Assembly (NCBI RefSeq): GCF_005048225.1
Contig: NZ_SUNI01000001.1
Location: 62,001 to 126,000 of the forward strand
Reading direction: 5' to 3'
DNA: 64,000 nt
Source of the DNA: Paracoccus gahaiensis
Lineage (GTDB): Bacteria; Pseudomonadota; Alphaproteobacteria; Rhodobacterales; Rhodobacteraceae
In this document: positions 21,600-30,259 of the stretch, one piece after another
How positions within the stretch are numbered: the stretch's first letter is position 1
Layout of the letters: each line of letters starts with the position of its first letter
Position numbers and translations under genes: made by a program
Notes under the pieces: generated by a model
What the model was told of the DNA's origin: nothing
What the model saw: the letters and a program-made list of their open reading frames with translations, nothing else
The model's database searches: none

Positions 21600-21655
21600 T
21601 CTCCCCCCGAGGATATTTCGGGACCGTCGCAGGGGGCCGTCAGGGCGTGTGGGGC

Positions 21656-22600
21656 TCAGCCGGCGGCGAAGCGGGCCAGCATCGCGGCGTAGAAGGGCTC
21701 GCGCAGTTCGTCGGTTTCCATCAGGATCTCGTGGCGGGCCCCGGGGATGACCAGGAGGTCCGCATCCGGCCAGCGGGCGGCGCGGTCGCGGATGGCCTGG
21801 GGCGAGACGATGCGTTCGTCGCTGCCGAGCGAGACCAGCATCGGCAGATCGGGCGAGGGCAGGCGCGACAGGCGGGTGCATTCGTTCAGCGCCTTGCCGA
21901 CCCAATCGAAGGTCGCGCCGCCGATGGTGAGGTCGGGCCAGGCCACGGCCTCGCGCACCAGCCGCGCCCATTCGTCGCCGTTGCGGGTGAGCAGGTTGGC
22001 GTTGAAGCTTTCGTCCAGCGGATAGGTGGTCGCGCCACCGCCACTGCGCGGCGCGGCCAACCCGCCGCGCCCCACGCGGCCCGCCAGATAGGCGATGCCG
22101 AGCGCCATGCCATGCTGCACGCGGCGCAGGTTGATCCCCCACATCGGCGCCGAGAAGACCGCGCTCTGCACCGGCAGCCCGGCCCCGAGCGCGGCCAGGC
22201 CAATGCAGCCGCCCATCGAATGGGCCAGCAGGTGCCAGGGGCGGGGCAGGTCCAGATGCTTGGCCGCGACGATCATCTCGATCACGTCGCGCTGGTAATC
22301 GGCAAAATCACCGATATGGCCCAAGCGGGGATCGGCCTGCAGGCGGTCGGACATGCCCTGCCCGCGCCAGTCGATCGACAGCACGTCATAGCCCTGGGCG
22401 GTCAGGCGATGCGCCACGGGGGCGTATTTCTCGACATATTCGGTGCGCCCGGGGAACAGCAGGACGCTGCCTTGCGGGTCGTCGCCCGGGGCCTGCCAAT
22501 GGGCCAGCCGCAGGCGCAGATCGTCATCCGCCTGCGTCCAGTAGGCCCGGGCCGGGGCCGACCGGTCGTCGGGCAGTTGATGGAACGGCGCCTGCTGCAT
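21656..22600 (-). CDS. pldB: Alpha/beta hydrolase, lysophospholipase-like
   Basis: 314 aa. The nucleophile elbow is LLAHSMGG near residue 130 (G/A-x-S-x-G type), the oxyanion strand SVLLFPGRTEYVEKYAPVAH is near 45, DWRGQGMSD near 78, and the C terminus supplies the likely Asp (DADLLVIPGARHEILMETDE) and His. This matches PldB-type monoacylglycerol/lysophospholipid hydrolases; the exact substrate is not shown. No signal peptide. The gene starts 5 bases after the stop of the SCP2 protein, so the two form an operon with a lipid theme. Confidence 0.8.
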   Translation of the reverse strand: MQQAPFHQLPDDRSAPARAYWTQADDDLRLRLAHWQAPGDDPQGSVLLFPGRTEYVEKYAPVAHRLTAQGYDVLSIDWRGQGMSDRLQADPRLGHIGDFADYQRDVIEMIVAAKHLDLPRPWHLLAHSMGGCIGLAALGAGLPVQSAVFSAPMWGINLRRVQHGMALGIAYLAGRVGRGGLAAPRSGGGATTYPLDESFNANLLTRNGDEWARLVREAVAWPDLTIGGATFDWVGKALNECTRLSRLPSPDLPMLVSLGSDERIVSPQAIRDRAARWPDADLLVIPGARHEILMETDELREPFYAAMLARFAAG

Positions 22601-22604
22601 GGGA

Positions 22605-22889
22605 TCAGGCCAGCTTCTGGCCCAGCTGCATCGCCACGCCCATCGAGCCGTCGACCTTCAGCTTGCCCATCATGAAGGCGGTGGCGGGGTTCACGTCGCC
22701 GTTCATGATTCCCTCGAAGGTCTCGCGGCTGGCGGTCAGGGTGACCTCGGCCTCCTCGTCGCCGGCGCGCACGCCGTTCTCGTCGATCATGATGGCGCCT
22801 TCGCCGGTGATGACGAATTTCGCCGTCGAATCGAAGCTGTCGATCTTGGTGGACAGCTGCTCGACGGCCTTGGTCACGACTTCGCTCAT
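22605..22889 (-). CDS. SCP2 sterol-carrier-like lipid-binding protein
   Basis: 94 aa, the minimal SCP2 fold: FVITGEGAIMIDENGVRAGD, VTLTASRETFEGIMNGDVNP and AFMMGKLKVDGSMGVAMQLG. The family binds fatty acids, acyl-CoA or other lipids in a hydrophobic tunnel; the bacterial partner is rarely known. AGGAGA precedes the ATG. It is first of a two-gene unit with the hydrolase, which suggests presentation of an acyl lipid to that enzyme. Confidence 0.88.
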   Translation of the reverse strand: MSEVVTKAVEQLSTKIDSFDSTAKFVITGEGAIMIDENGVRAGDEEAEVTLTASRETFEGIMNGDVNPATAFMMGKLKVDGSMGVAMQLGQKLA

Positions 22890-22950
22890 TTCACGTCTCC
22901 TGATGCGCTTTGGCTGGCGCCCGACCTGCGGGCTGGGTTACACCGGAGCT

Positions 22951-23532
22951 ATGACCCCGGTCCGCCATGTTTTCCATAATGCCGTCGCGGCACTGCGTCA
23001 CCCGGTTCTGACGATTTTGATGGGCTTTGCAAGCCTGTTGCCCCTGCCGGCCGGGGCCGATCCGCTGGACGACGCCTTCGCGCAGCTGGCCGAGCCTTCG
23101 GGCGAGGGCTGGCGCATCGCGGAAAGCGACATCCTGAGGGACTGGTCGCGGTCGGGCTCGGCCGCGATGGACCTGCTGCTGCAGCGCGGCGAGGCGGCGC
23201 TGGACAGGGGCGATCTGCCGACGGCCATCGGACATCTGAGCGCGCTGACCGACCATGCCCCCGACTTCGCCGCGGGCTTCCAGGCCCGGGCGGCGGCGCT
23301 GGCCATGTCCGGGCAGTTCGGCCCCGCTTTGTCCGACCTGCAACGCACGCTGGTGCTGGAGCCGCGCCATTTCGCCGCGCTGACCCAGCTGGGCGCCATG
23401 CTGGAGGAAATGGGTGATCCGGACCGGGCGCTGGACGCCTATCGGGCCAGCCTGGCGATCCATCCCCACCAGCAGGAGGCGATCGATGCGGTGGCCCGTC
23501 TGGAAAGACAGCGCCTTGGGACCGATATCTAG
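22951..23532 (+). CDS. Exported TPR-repeat protein
   Basis: 193 aa from ATG 22951. The N terminus has a hydrophobic segment ending LLPLPAGADP, a likely signal peptide with cleavage near residue 36. The rest holds about three tetratricopeptide repeats (GEAALDRGDLPTAIGHLSAL; AAALAMSGQFGPALSDLQRT; LGAMLEEMGDPDRALDAYRA), so it probably acts as a periplasmic scaffold. The helicase gene starts 3 bases after its stop. A longer upstream reading frame overlaps the SCP2 gene on the other strand and was not used. Confidence 0.8.
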   Translation: MTPVRHVFHNAVAALRHPVLTILMGFASLLPLPAGADPLDDAFAQLAEPSGEGWRIAESDILRDWSRSGSAAMDLLLQRGEAALDRGDLPTAIGHLSALTDHAPDFAAGFQARAAALAMSGQFGPALSDLQRTLVLEPRHFAALTQLGAMLEEMGDPDRALDAYRASLAIHPHQQEAIDAVARLERQRLGTDI

Positions 23533-23535
23533 ATC

Positions 23536-26500
23536 ATGAACATCTCGTCGCGCGGGCGCATCACCGCCATCCTGGGTCCGACCAACACGGGCAAGACCCA
23601 CCATGCCATCGAACGGATGCTGGGGCATCGCTCGGGCGTCATCGGCCTGCCGCTGCGCCTTCTGGCGCGCGAGGTCTATGACCGGATCGTGAAGGCGCGC
23701 GGCCCCTCGGTCGTGGCACTGGTCACGGGCGAGGAGCGGATCGTGCCGCCCCGCGTGCAGTATTGGGTGGCCACGACCGAGGCCATGCCCGACATCGCGA
23801 CCGATTTCGTGGCCATCGACGAGATCCAGCTTTGTGCCGATCCCGGTCGCGGCCATGTCTTCACCGACCGGCTGCTGCATATGCGCGGCACGGTCGAGAC
23901 GCTGTTCCTGGGCAGCGACACGATGCGCAAGGCCATTGCCGCGCTGGTCCCCGAGACGCAGTTCATCCGGCGCGAGCGGTTCTCCAAGCTGAACTGGGCC
24001 GGGTCGAAGAAGCTGTCGCGGATGCCCGCCCGCAGCGCCATCGTGGGCTTCAGCGTCGACGACGTCTATGCCATGGCCGAGCTGCTGCGCCGCCAGAAGG
24101 GCGGCTGCGCGGTCGTGATGGGTGCGCTGAGCCCCCGCACCCGCAACGCCCAGGTCGAGATGTACCAGAATGGCGAGGTGGATTACCTGGTCGCGACCGA
24201 TGCCATCGGCATGGGCCTGAACTTGGACATCAAACATGTGGCCTTCAGTGCCACGCACAAGTTCGACGGGCGCCGGGTACGCTCGTTGTTTCCCCATGAG
24301 ATGGGCCAGATCGCGGGCCGGGCGGGGCGTCATACCGAGCCCGGCACCTTCGGCGTCACCGGCGAGGCCGAGATCCTGGACGAGGGGCTGATCGACGCGC
24401 TGGAGAACCATCGCTTCGCCCCGATCCAGCGGCTGACCTGGCGCAACGGCGCGCTGGAATTCGGCACGATGGACCGGCTGATCGACAGTTTGGAAACCGG
24501 CCCCGCCCATGAACTGCTGTCGCGGGGCCGCGAGGCCGACGATCTCGCGACGCTGAAGATCCTGGGCGCCTTGCCCGAGATCCGCGACCGCGTGCAGGGC
24601 GGGCGGGATGTGCGGCTCTTGTGGGATGTGTGCCGCGTGCCCGACTTTCGCGGGATTTCGCAGATGGAACACGCAACCCTGCTGGCCCGAATCTTCGGCT
24701 TCCTGCAGGATGGCCATATCCCCGCCGACTGGCTGGGCCGCGCCATCACGCGCATCGACAAGGTGCAGGGCGATATCGACGCCCTGTCCAAACGGCTGGC
24801 CTATATCCGCACCTGGACCTATGTGGCGCAAAGAACGGGCTGGGTGGCGGACGAAAAGCATTGGCGCGAGGAAACGCGCGCTGTAGAAGACCGCCTGTCG
24901 GACGCGCTGCACGCGGCGCTGACGCAGAGATTTGTGGACCGGCGCACATCCGTGCTTCTGCGCCGGCTCAAGCAGAAGGAGAGCCTCGTGGCCGAAGTGA
25001 ATGACAAGGGCGAAGTGACGGTCGAGGGCGAATTCGCCGGCCGTCTTGAGGGCTTCCGCTTCCGCCCCGACCAGACCGGATCGGCTGACGAGGCGCGGAT
25101 GCTGTCGCGCGCCAGCTATGAGGCGCTCAAGCCCGAGTTCCACCTGCGGGCGGACCGGTTCTACAACGCGCCCGACACCGAGATGGACTATACCGAGCAG
25201 GGGGGCCTGATGTGGGGCACCCAGGCCGTGGGCAAGCTGGTCAAGGGGGCCGACCCCCTGCATCCCGGCGTCGAGGTCTTCGTCGACGAGGAGGCCGGCC
25301 CCGAGATCGCCGACAAGGTCCGCCGTCGCGCCCAGCATTTCATCGACCGCAAGATCGCCGCGCTGTTCGAGCCGCTGGTGACCCTGCAGAAGGACGAGGC
25401 GCTGACGGGTCTGGCGCGCGGCTTCGCCTTCCGGCTGGTCGAGGCTCTGGGCATCCTGCCCCGCGACGCCATCGCCACCGAGGTCAAGGAGCTGGATCAG
25501 GAGGCGCGCGGCGCGCTGCGCAAGCATGGCGTCCGCTTCGGCCAGTTCACGATCTTCCTGCCCGCGCTGCTCAAGCCCGCGCCGACGCGCCTGCGTCTGG
25601 TGCTGTGGTCGCTGCACGAGGGCCTGTCAGAATTTCCCGAAAGCCCGCCCCCCGGTCTGGTGACGATCCCGCATCTGGATGTGGTGCCCGATCAGGTCTA
25701 TGCGCTGTCGGGCTATCGCCCGGCGGGCGAGCGGGCGATCCGCATCGACATGCTGGAACGTCTGGCGGACCTTTTGCGGGCGCAGGATACGCGCGGCGGC
25801 TTCGAGGCCAATCCCGACATGCTGTCGATCACCGGCATGACGCTGGAGCAGTTCTCGGGCCTGATGCAGGGTCTGGGCTATGCCGCCGAGCGCGGCGAGC
25901 GGCCCAAGGTCAAGGCCGCCGAGGCTCCGGTCGTGGCACCCGTGCCCGAGGGCGAGGCATCCGACGCGCCGATGACCGAAGAGGAATCGGTGCTGGCCGC
26001 CGAGACCCGGGCCAAGTGGGAGGCCGAGCAGGCCGAGAAGCGCCGCCTGGAAGCCGAGGCCGCTGCGGCGTCTGCCGAGGTGTCGGCCGAGACCGCCGAA
26101 GGTGAGGCTTCCGAGGCCGTTGCCGTCGAAAGCGAAGCGACCCCCGAGGCGACCGCGCCCGAGGAGGCTGTGCCCGAGATGGAAGTCTTCTACAGCTTCC
26201 GGTGGGCGCCCAAGCCGCGCGGCAATCGCCGTCCGCAGGGTGACCGGTCCCAAGGAGAGCGCGCCGAGGGCGAGCGTCCGCAGGGCCAGCGCCGCGGTCC
26301 CCGCCGTGACGGCCCGCGCGAGGGTCAGGCCAGGGAGGGCGCTGCACCCTCGGGCGCTGGACCCTCGGGAGACCGCCCGCGCGGCGACGCGCCGCAGGGC
26401 GAGCGGCGTGAGCGCAGCGGCGGGCCCGGGCAGGGCAAGCCGGGCGGCAAGTTCGCCGGCAAGACCGGGGGTGGCAAGCGCGATGGACGTGACGGCGGCG

Positions 26501-26616
26501 GCCGCGATGGCAAGCCCAGCCATCAGGGCCCCAAGACCTTCTCCTCGCGCCCCGAGAAGAAGGCCGATCCCGACAGCCCCTTCGCGATCCTGGCGCAGCT
26601 GAAGGACAAGGGCTGA
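23536..26616 (+). CDS. SUV3-like superfamily 2 RNA helicase with disordered RG-rich tail
   Basis: 1026 aa. Motif I is LGPTNTGKTHHAIERM near residue 15; motif II is VAIDEIQLC near 95 (DEIQ, as in mitochondrial Suv3); motifs V and VI are ATDAIGMGLNLDIKHV near 220 and QIAGRAGRHTEPGTF near 256. The middle (about 300-790) is the Suv3-type C-terminal region. Residues about 795-890 are Ala/Glu-rich, and from about 893 the chain is Arg/Gly/Gln-rich (repeats like RPQGDRSQGERAEGERPQGQ), probably disordered and RNA-binding. Mitochondrial Suv3 unwinds RNA for PNPase; a similar decay role here is an inference. It is followed after one base by an S4 RNA-binding protein. Confidence 0.88.
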   Translation: MNISSRGRITAILGPTNTGKTHHAIERMLGHRSGVIGLPLRLLAREVYDRIVKARGPSVVALVTGEERIVPPRVQYWVATTEAMPDIATDFVAIDEIQLCADPGRGHVFTDRLLHMRGTVETLFLGSDTMRKAIAALVPETQFIRRERFSKLNWAGSKKLSRMPARSAIVGFSVDDVYAMAELLRRQKGGCAVVMGALSPRTRNAQVEMYQNGEVDYLVATDAIGMGLNLDIKHVAFSATHKFDGRRVRSLFPHEMGQIAGRAGRHTEPGTFGVTGEAEILDEGLIDALENHRFAPIQRLTWRNGALEFGTMDRLIDSLETGPAHELLSRGREADDLATLKILGALPEIRDRVQGGRDVRLLWDVCRVPDFRGISQMEHATLLARIFGFLQDGHIPADWLGRAITRIDKVQGDIDALSKRLAYIRTWTYVAQRTGWVADEKHWREETRAVEDRLSDALHAALTQRFVDRRTSVLLRRLKQKESLVAEVNDKGEVTVEGEFAGRLEGFRFRPDQTGSADEARMLSRASYEALKPEFHLRADRFYNAPDTEMDYTEQGGLMWGTQAVGKLVKGADPLHPGVEVFVDEEAGPEIADKVRRRAQHFIDRKIAALFEPLVTLQKDEALTGLARGFAFRLVEALGILPRDAIATEVKELDQEARGALRKHGVRFGQFTIFLPALLKPAPTRLRLVLWSLHEGLSEFPESPPPGLVTIPHLDVVPDQVYALSGYRPAGERAIRIDMLERLADLLRAQDTRGGFEANPDMLSITGMTLEQFSGLMQGLGYAAERGERPKVKAAEAPVVAPVPEGEASDAPMTEEESVLAAETRAKWEAEQAEKRRLEAEAAAASAEVSAETAEGEASEAVAVESEATPEATAPEEAVPEMEVFYSFRWAPKPRGNRRPQGDRSQGERAEGERPQGQRRGPRRDGPREGQAREGAAPSGAGPSGDRPRGDAPQGERRERSGGPGQGKPGGKFAGKTGGGKRDGRDGGGRDGKPSHQGPKTFSSRPEKKADPDSPFAILAQLKDKG

Positions 26617-26617
26617 C

Positions 26618-26911
26618 TTGTCCGAAAAGGTCGACGGGCTGCGGCTGGACAAGTGGTTGTGCCATGCGCGGGTCTTCAAGACCCGCGGTCTGGCCGCGGC
26701 CCGGATCGAGGGCGGCGGCATCCGCGTGAACGGCCAGCCCTGCCGCAAGCCGGGGCGGGCCGTGCGCCCGGGCGACCGGCTGACCGTCTCGGCCCATGGC
26801 GACGTGCGGGCGATGACCGTGCTGGCCTTGGGCGAGCGGCGCGGGCCCCCCGCCGAGGCGCAGGCGCTCTATCGCGACGACAGCCCGCCCGAGGTCGGGG
26901 AGGGGTCCTGA
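26618..26911 (+). CDS. S4-domain RNA-binding protein (Hsp15-like)
   Basis: 97 aa from TTG 26618, one base after the helicase stop. The S4 fold is clear: LRLDKWLCHARVFKTRGLA, ARIEGGGIRVNGQPCRKPGR and VRPGDRLTVS. Hsp15 (HslR) of E. coli binds free 50S subunits carrying nascent chains; this protein is shorter and lacks most of the basic C-terminal tail, so the same function is only suggested. Tight coupling to the helicase suggests a common RNA-related task. Confidence 0.85.
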   Translation: MSEKVDGLRLDKWLCHARVFKTRGLAAARIEGGGIRVNGQPCRKPGRAVRPGDRLTVSAHGDVRAMTVLALGERRGPPAEAQALYRDDSPPEVGEGS

Positions 26912-26983
26912 ACGGCGACGGGTTGATTGATCCGCGTGAAACGACTAGGTGACAGGCCGAAGTTCCAGACAAGAGCGCGCCCC

Positions 26984-27322
26984 ATGACCTATGTCGTGAC
27001 CGACAACTGCATCATGTGCAAATACACCGATTGCGTCGAGGTGTGCCCCGTGGACTGCTTCTACGAGGGCGAGAACACGCTGGTCATCCATCCGGACGAA
27101 TGCATCGATTGCGGCGTCTGCGAGCCTGAATGCCCCGCCGATGCGATCCGCCCGGACACCGAGCCGGCGATGGAGACCTGGGTCGAGTTCAACCGCAAGT
27201 ATTCCGAGCTTTGGCCGGTGATCACCCGCAAGAAGGACCCTCTGCCCACCGCCACCGAGATGGACGGACAGGACGGCAAGCTGGAGAAATATTTCTCGGA
27301 AGCGCCCGGCGAAGGCGACTGA
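26984..27322 (+). CDS. fdxA: 7Fe ferredoxin FdxA
   Basis: 112 aa from ATG 26984. The cysteine pattern [20 protein letters not shown] then CPVDC and [14 protein letters not shown] is that of 7-iron ferredoxins with one [3Fe-4S] and one [4Fe-4S] cluster, and the long C-terminal extension after the second cluster is as in the Azotobacter type. It is a soluble electron carrier; its partner is unknown. The helicase-S4-FdxA-CarD order is one I associate with Rhodobacterales. Confidence 0.95.
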   Translation: MTYVVTDNCIMCKYTDCVEVCPVDCFYEGENTLVIHPDECIDCGVCEPECPADAIRPDTEPAMETWVEFNRKYSELWPVITRKKDPLPTATEMDGQDGKLEKYFSEAPGEGD

Positions 27323-27634
27323 TTCGCGCAGGATTGGACGGCCGGGGGCAGGGGCGCCCGGTACGCCGTTGAAATTGCACGCTGTGCAGGTGATCGATCC
27401 TGGAAAGGCGGTGCCGAAGGCGACGCTTTTTTCCGTGTCATTTTTGTGTTATGATCTCTCATGTTGCGCAGTCGTCTGCGGGTCCGCGGATCTGCCCTGC
27501 TGCGCCTGAAGCCTGCCGCATTCCCGCTCTCTGCCGGGCGGGATGCGTGACCATGATCGAAAATGGACCGAGGGTGGCACTGCCCCCTGCGGCCCTTTGT
27601 GCCCGTCTTGCGGGCGCATGTCAGAGGAAGCCAG
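27323..27634. other. 312-base gap holding the carD promoter and leader
   Basis: No credible gene is seen. A TGCAC-GCT-GTGCA palindrome lies at 27376-27388, and a T6 run after an imperfect hairpin near 27405-27432 may end fdxA. TATGAT (27450-27455) is a good -10 box, without a clear -35. The leader then has an imperfect 9-bp hairpin (27518-27527 with 27538-27546) and a small GCCCG-N5-CGGGC hairpin (27601-27615) just before the ribosome site AGAGGAAG. A roughly 170-base structured 5' UTR is likely. Confidence 0.5.
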
Positions 27635-28147
27635 ATGTCGAAAGCCAAGAAGAACGAATTCCGTCCCGATGATTTTGTCGTCTACCCGGCCCATGGGGTC
27701 GGTCGCATCGTGTCGATCGAGGAGCAGGAGGTCGCGGGCCTCCGGCTGGAAATGTTCGTGATCTCGTTCGACAAGGACAAGATGACCCTGCGCGTGCCGA
27801 CCGCGCGGGCCTCGGAAATCGGGATGCGCAGCCTGTCGACCCCCGACCTGATCGATCGCGCCCTCGAGACGCTGAAGGGCAAGGCCCGCGTCAAGCGCGC
27901 GATGTGGTCGCGTCGGGCGCAGGAATACGAGCAGAAGATCCATTCCGGCGACCTGATGTCCATTGCCGAGGTCGTGCGCGACCTGCATCGCTGCGATGAC
28001 CAGCGCGAGCAGTCCTATTCCGAGCGCCAGCTATACGAGGCCGCTCTGGACCGCCTGACCCGCGAAGTCGCCGCCGTCGGCGGTCTGGACGAGGGCGGGG
28101 CCCAGAAGCGCGTCGAAGAGGTCCTGCTGACCCGCGTCGCCGCCTGA
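27635..28147 (+). CDS. carD: CarD-family transcription regulator
   Basis: 170 aa from ATG 27635, with AGAGGAAG 4-5 bases upstream; a longer in-frame ORF begins inside the leader and is less likely. The N-terminal RNA-polymerase-interacting Tudor-like domain is visible (FRPDDFVVYPAHGVGRIVSI then MTLRVPTARASEIGMR), and the C-terminal helical DNA-binding part contains KRAMWSRRAQEYEQKIHSGD, with the conserved Trp. CarD binds the polymerase beta subunit and stabilises open complexes, in alphaproteobacteria notably at rRNA and many house-keeping promoters. A strong terminator follows. Confidence 0.95.
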   Translation: MSKAKKNEFRPDDFVVYPAHGVGRIVSIEEQEVAGLRLEMFVISFDKDKMTLRVPTARASEIGMRSLSTPDLIDRALETLKGKARVKRAMWSRRAQEYEQKIHSGDLMSIAEVVRDLHRCDDQREQSYSERQLYEAALDRLTREVAAVGGLDEGGAQKRVEEVLLTRVAA

Positions 28148-28170
28148 TCCTTCACCAACCGATCGGCATC

Positions 28171-28196
28171 AAAGGGCGCCCCCGGGGCGCCCTTTT
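28171..28196 (+). terminator. Intrinsic terminator of carD
   Basis: AAAGGGCGCCCC and GGGGCGCCCTTT arms (28171-28182, 28184-28195) followed by T; in practice a 10-bp stem with a small loop and a TTTT end, 24 bases after the stop. Confidence 0.85.
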
Positions 28197-28293
28197 GCCG
28201 TTAAGGCCCCGGCGTGGCGAACGTGGACAACGTGACGCGGCCTGCCTATAAGGCGACCAGCATTTTCCTTTCGCACAACATCAAGGGTGCCTC

Positions 28294-29211
28294 ATGATCA
28301 AGGTCTTCGGCCATACCTCTCCCGATACGGATTCGACCGGCTCGCCCCTCATCTGGGCATGGTATCTGACCGAATGCCGCAAGACCCCGGCCGAGGCGGT
28401 CCTGCAGGGCGAACCCAACACCGAAGCGCTGTGGATGCTGAACCGCTGGAACCTGGACAAGCCGCAGATCATCGCCGACGTGACGGCGGGCGACCGCTGC
28501 GTGATCGTGGACACGAACAACCCGGCCGAGCTGCCCGCCTCGATCGACCAGGCCGAGGTGATCGAGATCATCGACCACCACCTGCTGGCCGGCGGCATCA
28601 AGACCCGCACGCCGATCAACATCACCGTCCGTCCGCTGGCCTGCACCGCGACGATCATGCATGACCTGATCGGCGAGGACATGGCCCGCGCCCCCGAGGG
28701 CATCAAGGGCGCGATGCTGACCTGCATCCTGTCCGACACGCTGGAATTCCGCAGCCCCACCACCACGCCCCATGACCGCGCCGTGGCCGAGAAGCTGGCC
28801 GCCGATCTGGGCGTGACCATCTCCGGTTTCGCGGCCGAGATGTTCGCCGCGAAATCCGATGTCAGCGCCTTCAGCGAGGCCGCGCTGCTGAAGATGGACA
28901 GCAAGGAATACGAGCTGGGCGGGCGCCAGCTGCGCATCTCGGTGCTGGAGACGACCTCTCCGCAGGTGATCCTGGACCGCAAGGCCGCGCTGATGGCCGC
29001 CATGCCCGGCGTCGCCGCCGAGGACGGTGCCGAGGAGGTGCTGCTCTTCGTCATCGACATCCTGCGCGAAGAGGCCACGCTGCTGGTCCCCAACGACTTC
29101 GTCAAATCCGTGGCCGAGCGCAGCTTTGCCGTGACCGTCACCGGCGACACGGTCGTGCTGCCCGGCGTGATGAGCCGCAAGAAGCAGATCATCCCTGTCC
29201 TGGCGGTCTGA
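28294..29211 (+). CDS. ppaC: Manganese-dependent inorganic pyrophosphatase
   Basis: 305 aa. Family II pyrophosphatase of the DHH superfamily: KVFGHTSPDTDSTGSPL at the start, IVDTNNP near 70, EIIDHHLLAGG near 95, and the C-terminal domain ends with the substrate motif SRKKQIIPVL. It hydrolyses PPi to phosphate with Mn or Co. Most bacteria have either this or the family I enzyme. Its stop overlaps the start of the next gene by one base (TGATG), so both are translated together. Confidence 0.94.
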   Translation: MIKVFGHTSPDTDSTGSPLIWAWYLTECRKTPAEAVLQGEPNTEALWMLNRWNLDKPQIIADVTAGDRCVIVDTNNPAELPASIDQAEVIEIIDHHLLAGGIKTRTPINITVRPLACTATIMHDLIGEDMARAPEGIKGAMLTCILSDTLEFRSPTTTPHDRAVAEKLAADLGVTISGFAAEMFAAKSDVSAFSEAALLKMDSKEYELGGRQLRISVLETTSPQVILDRKAALMAAMPGVAAEDGAEEVLLFVIDILREEATLLVPNDFVKSVAERSFAVTVTGDTVVLPGVMSRKKQIIPVLAV

Positions 29212-30080
29212 TGACGCGGATCCTCTCGTCGCTGGCCGAGATTTCGGCCGGCTATGACGCGCTGTTTTGCGATCTCTGGGGCTGCCTGCACAATGGCAAG
29301 CAGCCCTATCCCGCCGCCGTCGCGGCGCTGCAGGCGTTCCGGGCGCAGGGGGGCACCGTCTGCCTGATGACCAATGCGCCGCGCCCCGGCCCCTATGTCG
29401 CCGCGCAGCTGGACCTGATGGGCGTGCCGCGCGATGCCTGGGATCTGATCGTCAGCTCGGGCGACGCCGCGCAGGACGCGATGTTCGCGGGCGCAGTCGG
29501 GCGCAAGGTCTGGCATATCGGCACCGCCAAGGATGACGGCTTCTTCACTGACATCCCCGAGGCCCATGCCGGGGCCGAGCCGGTCGCCCGCGTCGATCTG
29601 GCCGAGGCCGAGGGCATCGTCGCCTCGGGCCCCTTCGACGAGGTCAGCGAGACGCCCGAGCATTACCGCGACCGCTTCCTCGACGCCCGCGACCGGGGGC
29701 TGCCGATGCTGTGCGCGAACCCCGACATCATCGTGGATCTGGGCGACGTGCGCATCTATTGCGCGGGCGCGCTGGCCGAGTTCTACGAAAGCCTGGGCGG
29801 GCGGACGCTCTATTTCGGCAAGCCGCATGCGCCGATTTACGACCGGGCGCGGCAGCTGATGGGCCTGGGCCCGGACGCGCGCTATCTGGCGGTGGGCGAC
29901 GGGATCTCGACGGACATCGCCGGCGCCGTGGCGCAGGGGATCGATTCGATCTTCGTGACCGGCGGGCTGGCGGCGGATGCCTTCGGCGCCGATATCGAGA
30001 CCCCGGATCTGGAGATGCTGCTGCACTGGCTGAAGGTGCAGGAAAAGGCCCCGACCTATGCGATCGGTCGCCTGCGCTGA
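29211..30080 (+). CDS. HAD superfamily class IIA hydrolase
   Basis: 289 aa. Motif I region: DALFCDLWGCLHNGKQPYP near residue 15 (the nucleophile Asp is in CDLWG); motif II is CLMTNAPRPG near 50; the cap domain holds DVPRDAW-like and LCANPDIIVD segments; the end has YLAVGDGISTDIAGAVAQGI. This matches the class IIA subfamily seen in alphaproteobacteria, probably a small-molecule phosphatase of the NagD/pyridoxal-phosphatase kind. The substrate is unknown. Coupled to ppaC, and followed by a 13-bp hairpin. Confidence 0.85.
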   Translation: MTRILSSLAEISAGYDALFCDLWGCLHNGKQPYPAAVAALQAFRAQGGTVCLMTNAPRPGPYVAAQLDLMGVPRDAWDLIVSSGDAAQDAMFAGAVGRKVWHIGTAKDDGFFTDIPEAHAGAEPVARVDLAEAEGIVASGPFDEVSETPEHYRDRFLDARDRGLPMLCANPDIIVDLGDVRIYCAGALAEFYESLGGRTLYFGKPHAPIYDRARQLMGLGPDARYLAVGDGISTDIAGAVAQGIDSIFVTGGLAADAFGADIETPDLEMLLHWLKVQEKAPTYAIGRLR

Positions 30081-30103
30081 CAGGGCAGCGACTGACGCGT
30101 CCC

Positions 30104-30133
30104 GAACGCCCGCGCCCCCCGGCGCGGGCGTTC
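30104..30133 (+). terminator. 13-bp hairpin after the HAD hydrolase gene
   Basis: GAACGCCCGCGCC (30104-30116), loop CCCC, GGCGCGGGCGTTC (30121-30133): a perfect stem 24 bases after the stop, without a U-run. Probable GC-rich terminator. Confidence 0.6.
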
Positions 30134-30147
30134 TGCGTCGGGGCGTC

Positions 30148-30175
30148 TTGAACGCGTAAGTAAGAATATTATACC
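30148..30175 (+). promoter_or_regulatory. Candidate promoter of the MaoC gene
   Basis: TTGAAC (30148-30153) and TATACC (30170-30175) are separated by 16 bases in an unusually AT-rich stretch (AAGTAAGAATATTATA) right after a terminator hairpin. Confidence 0.5.
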
Positions 30176-30259
30176 TTCGTCGCGTATTTCGGAACAATCT
30201 TGCTATGTCTCGCCCATGCTGCTATGCAGCATCAAGTGCAAGGACCGGACTTCAGACGA

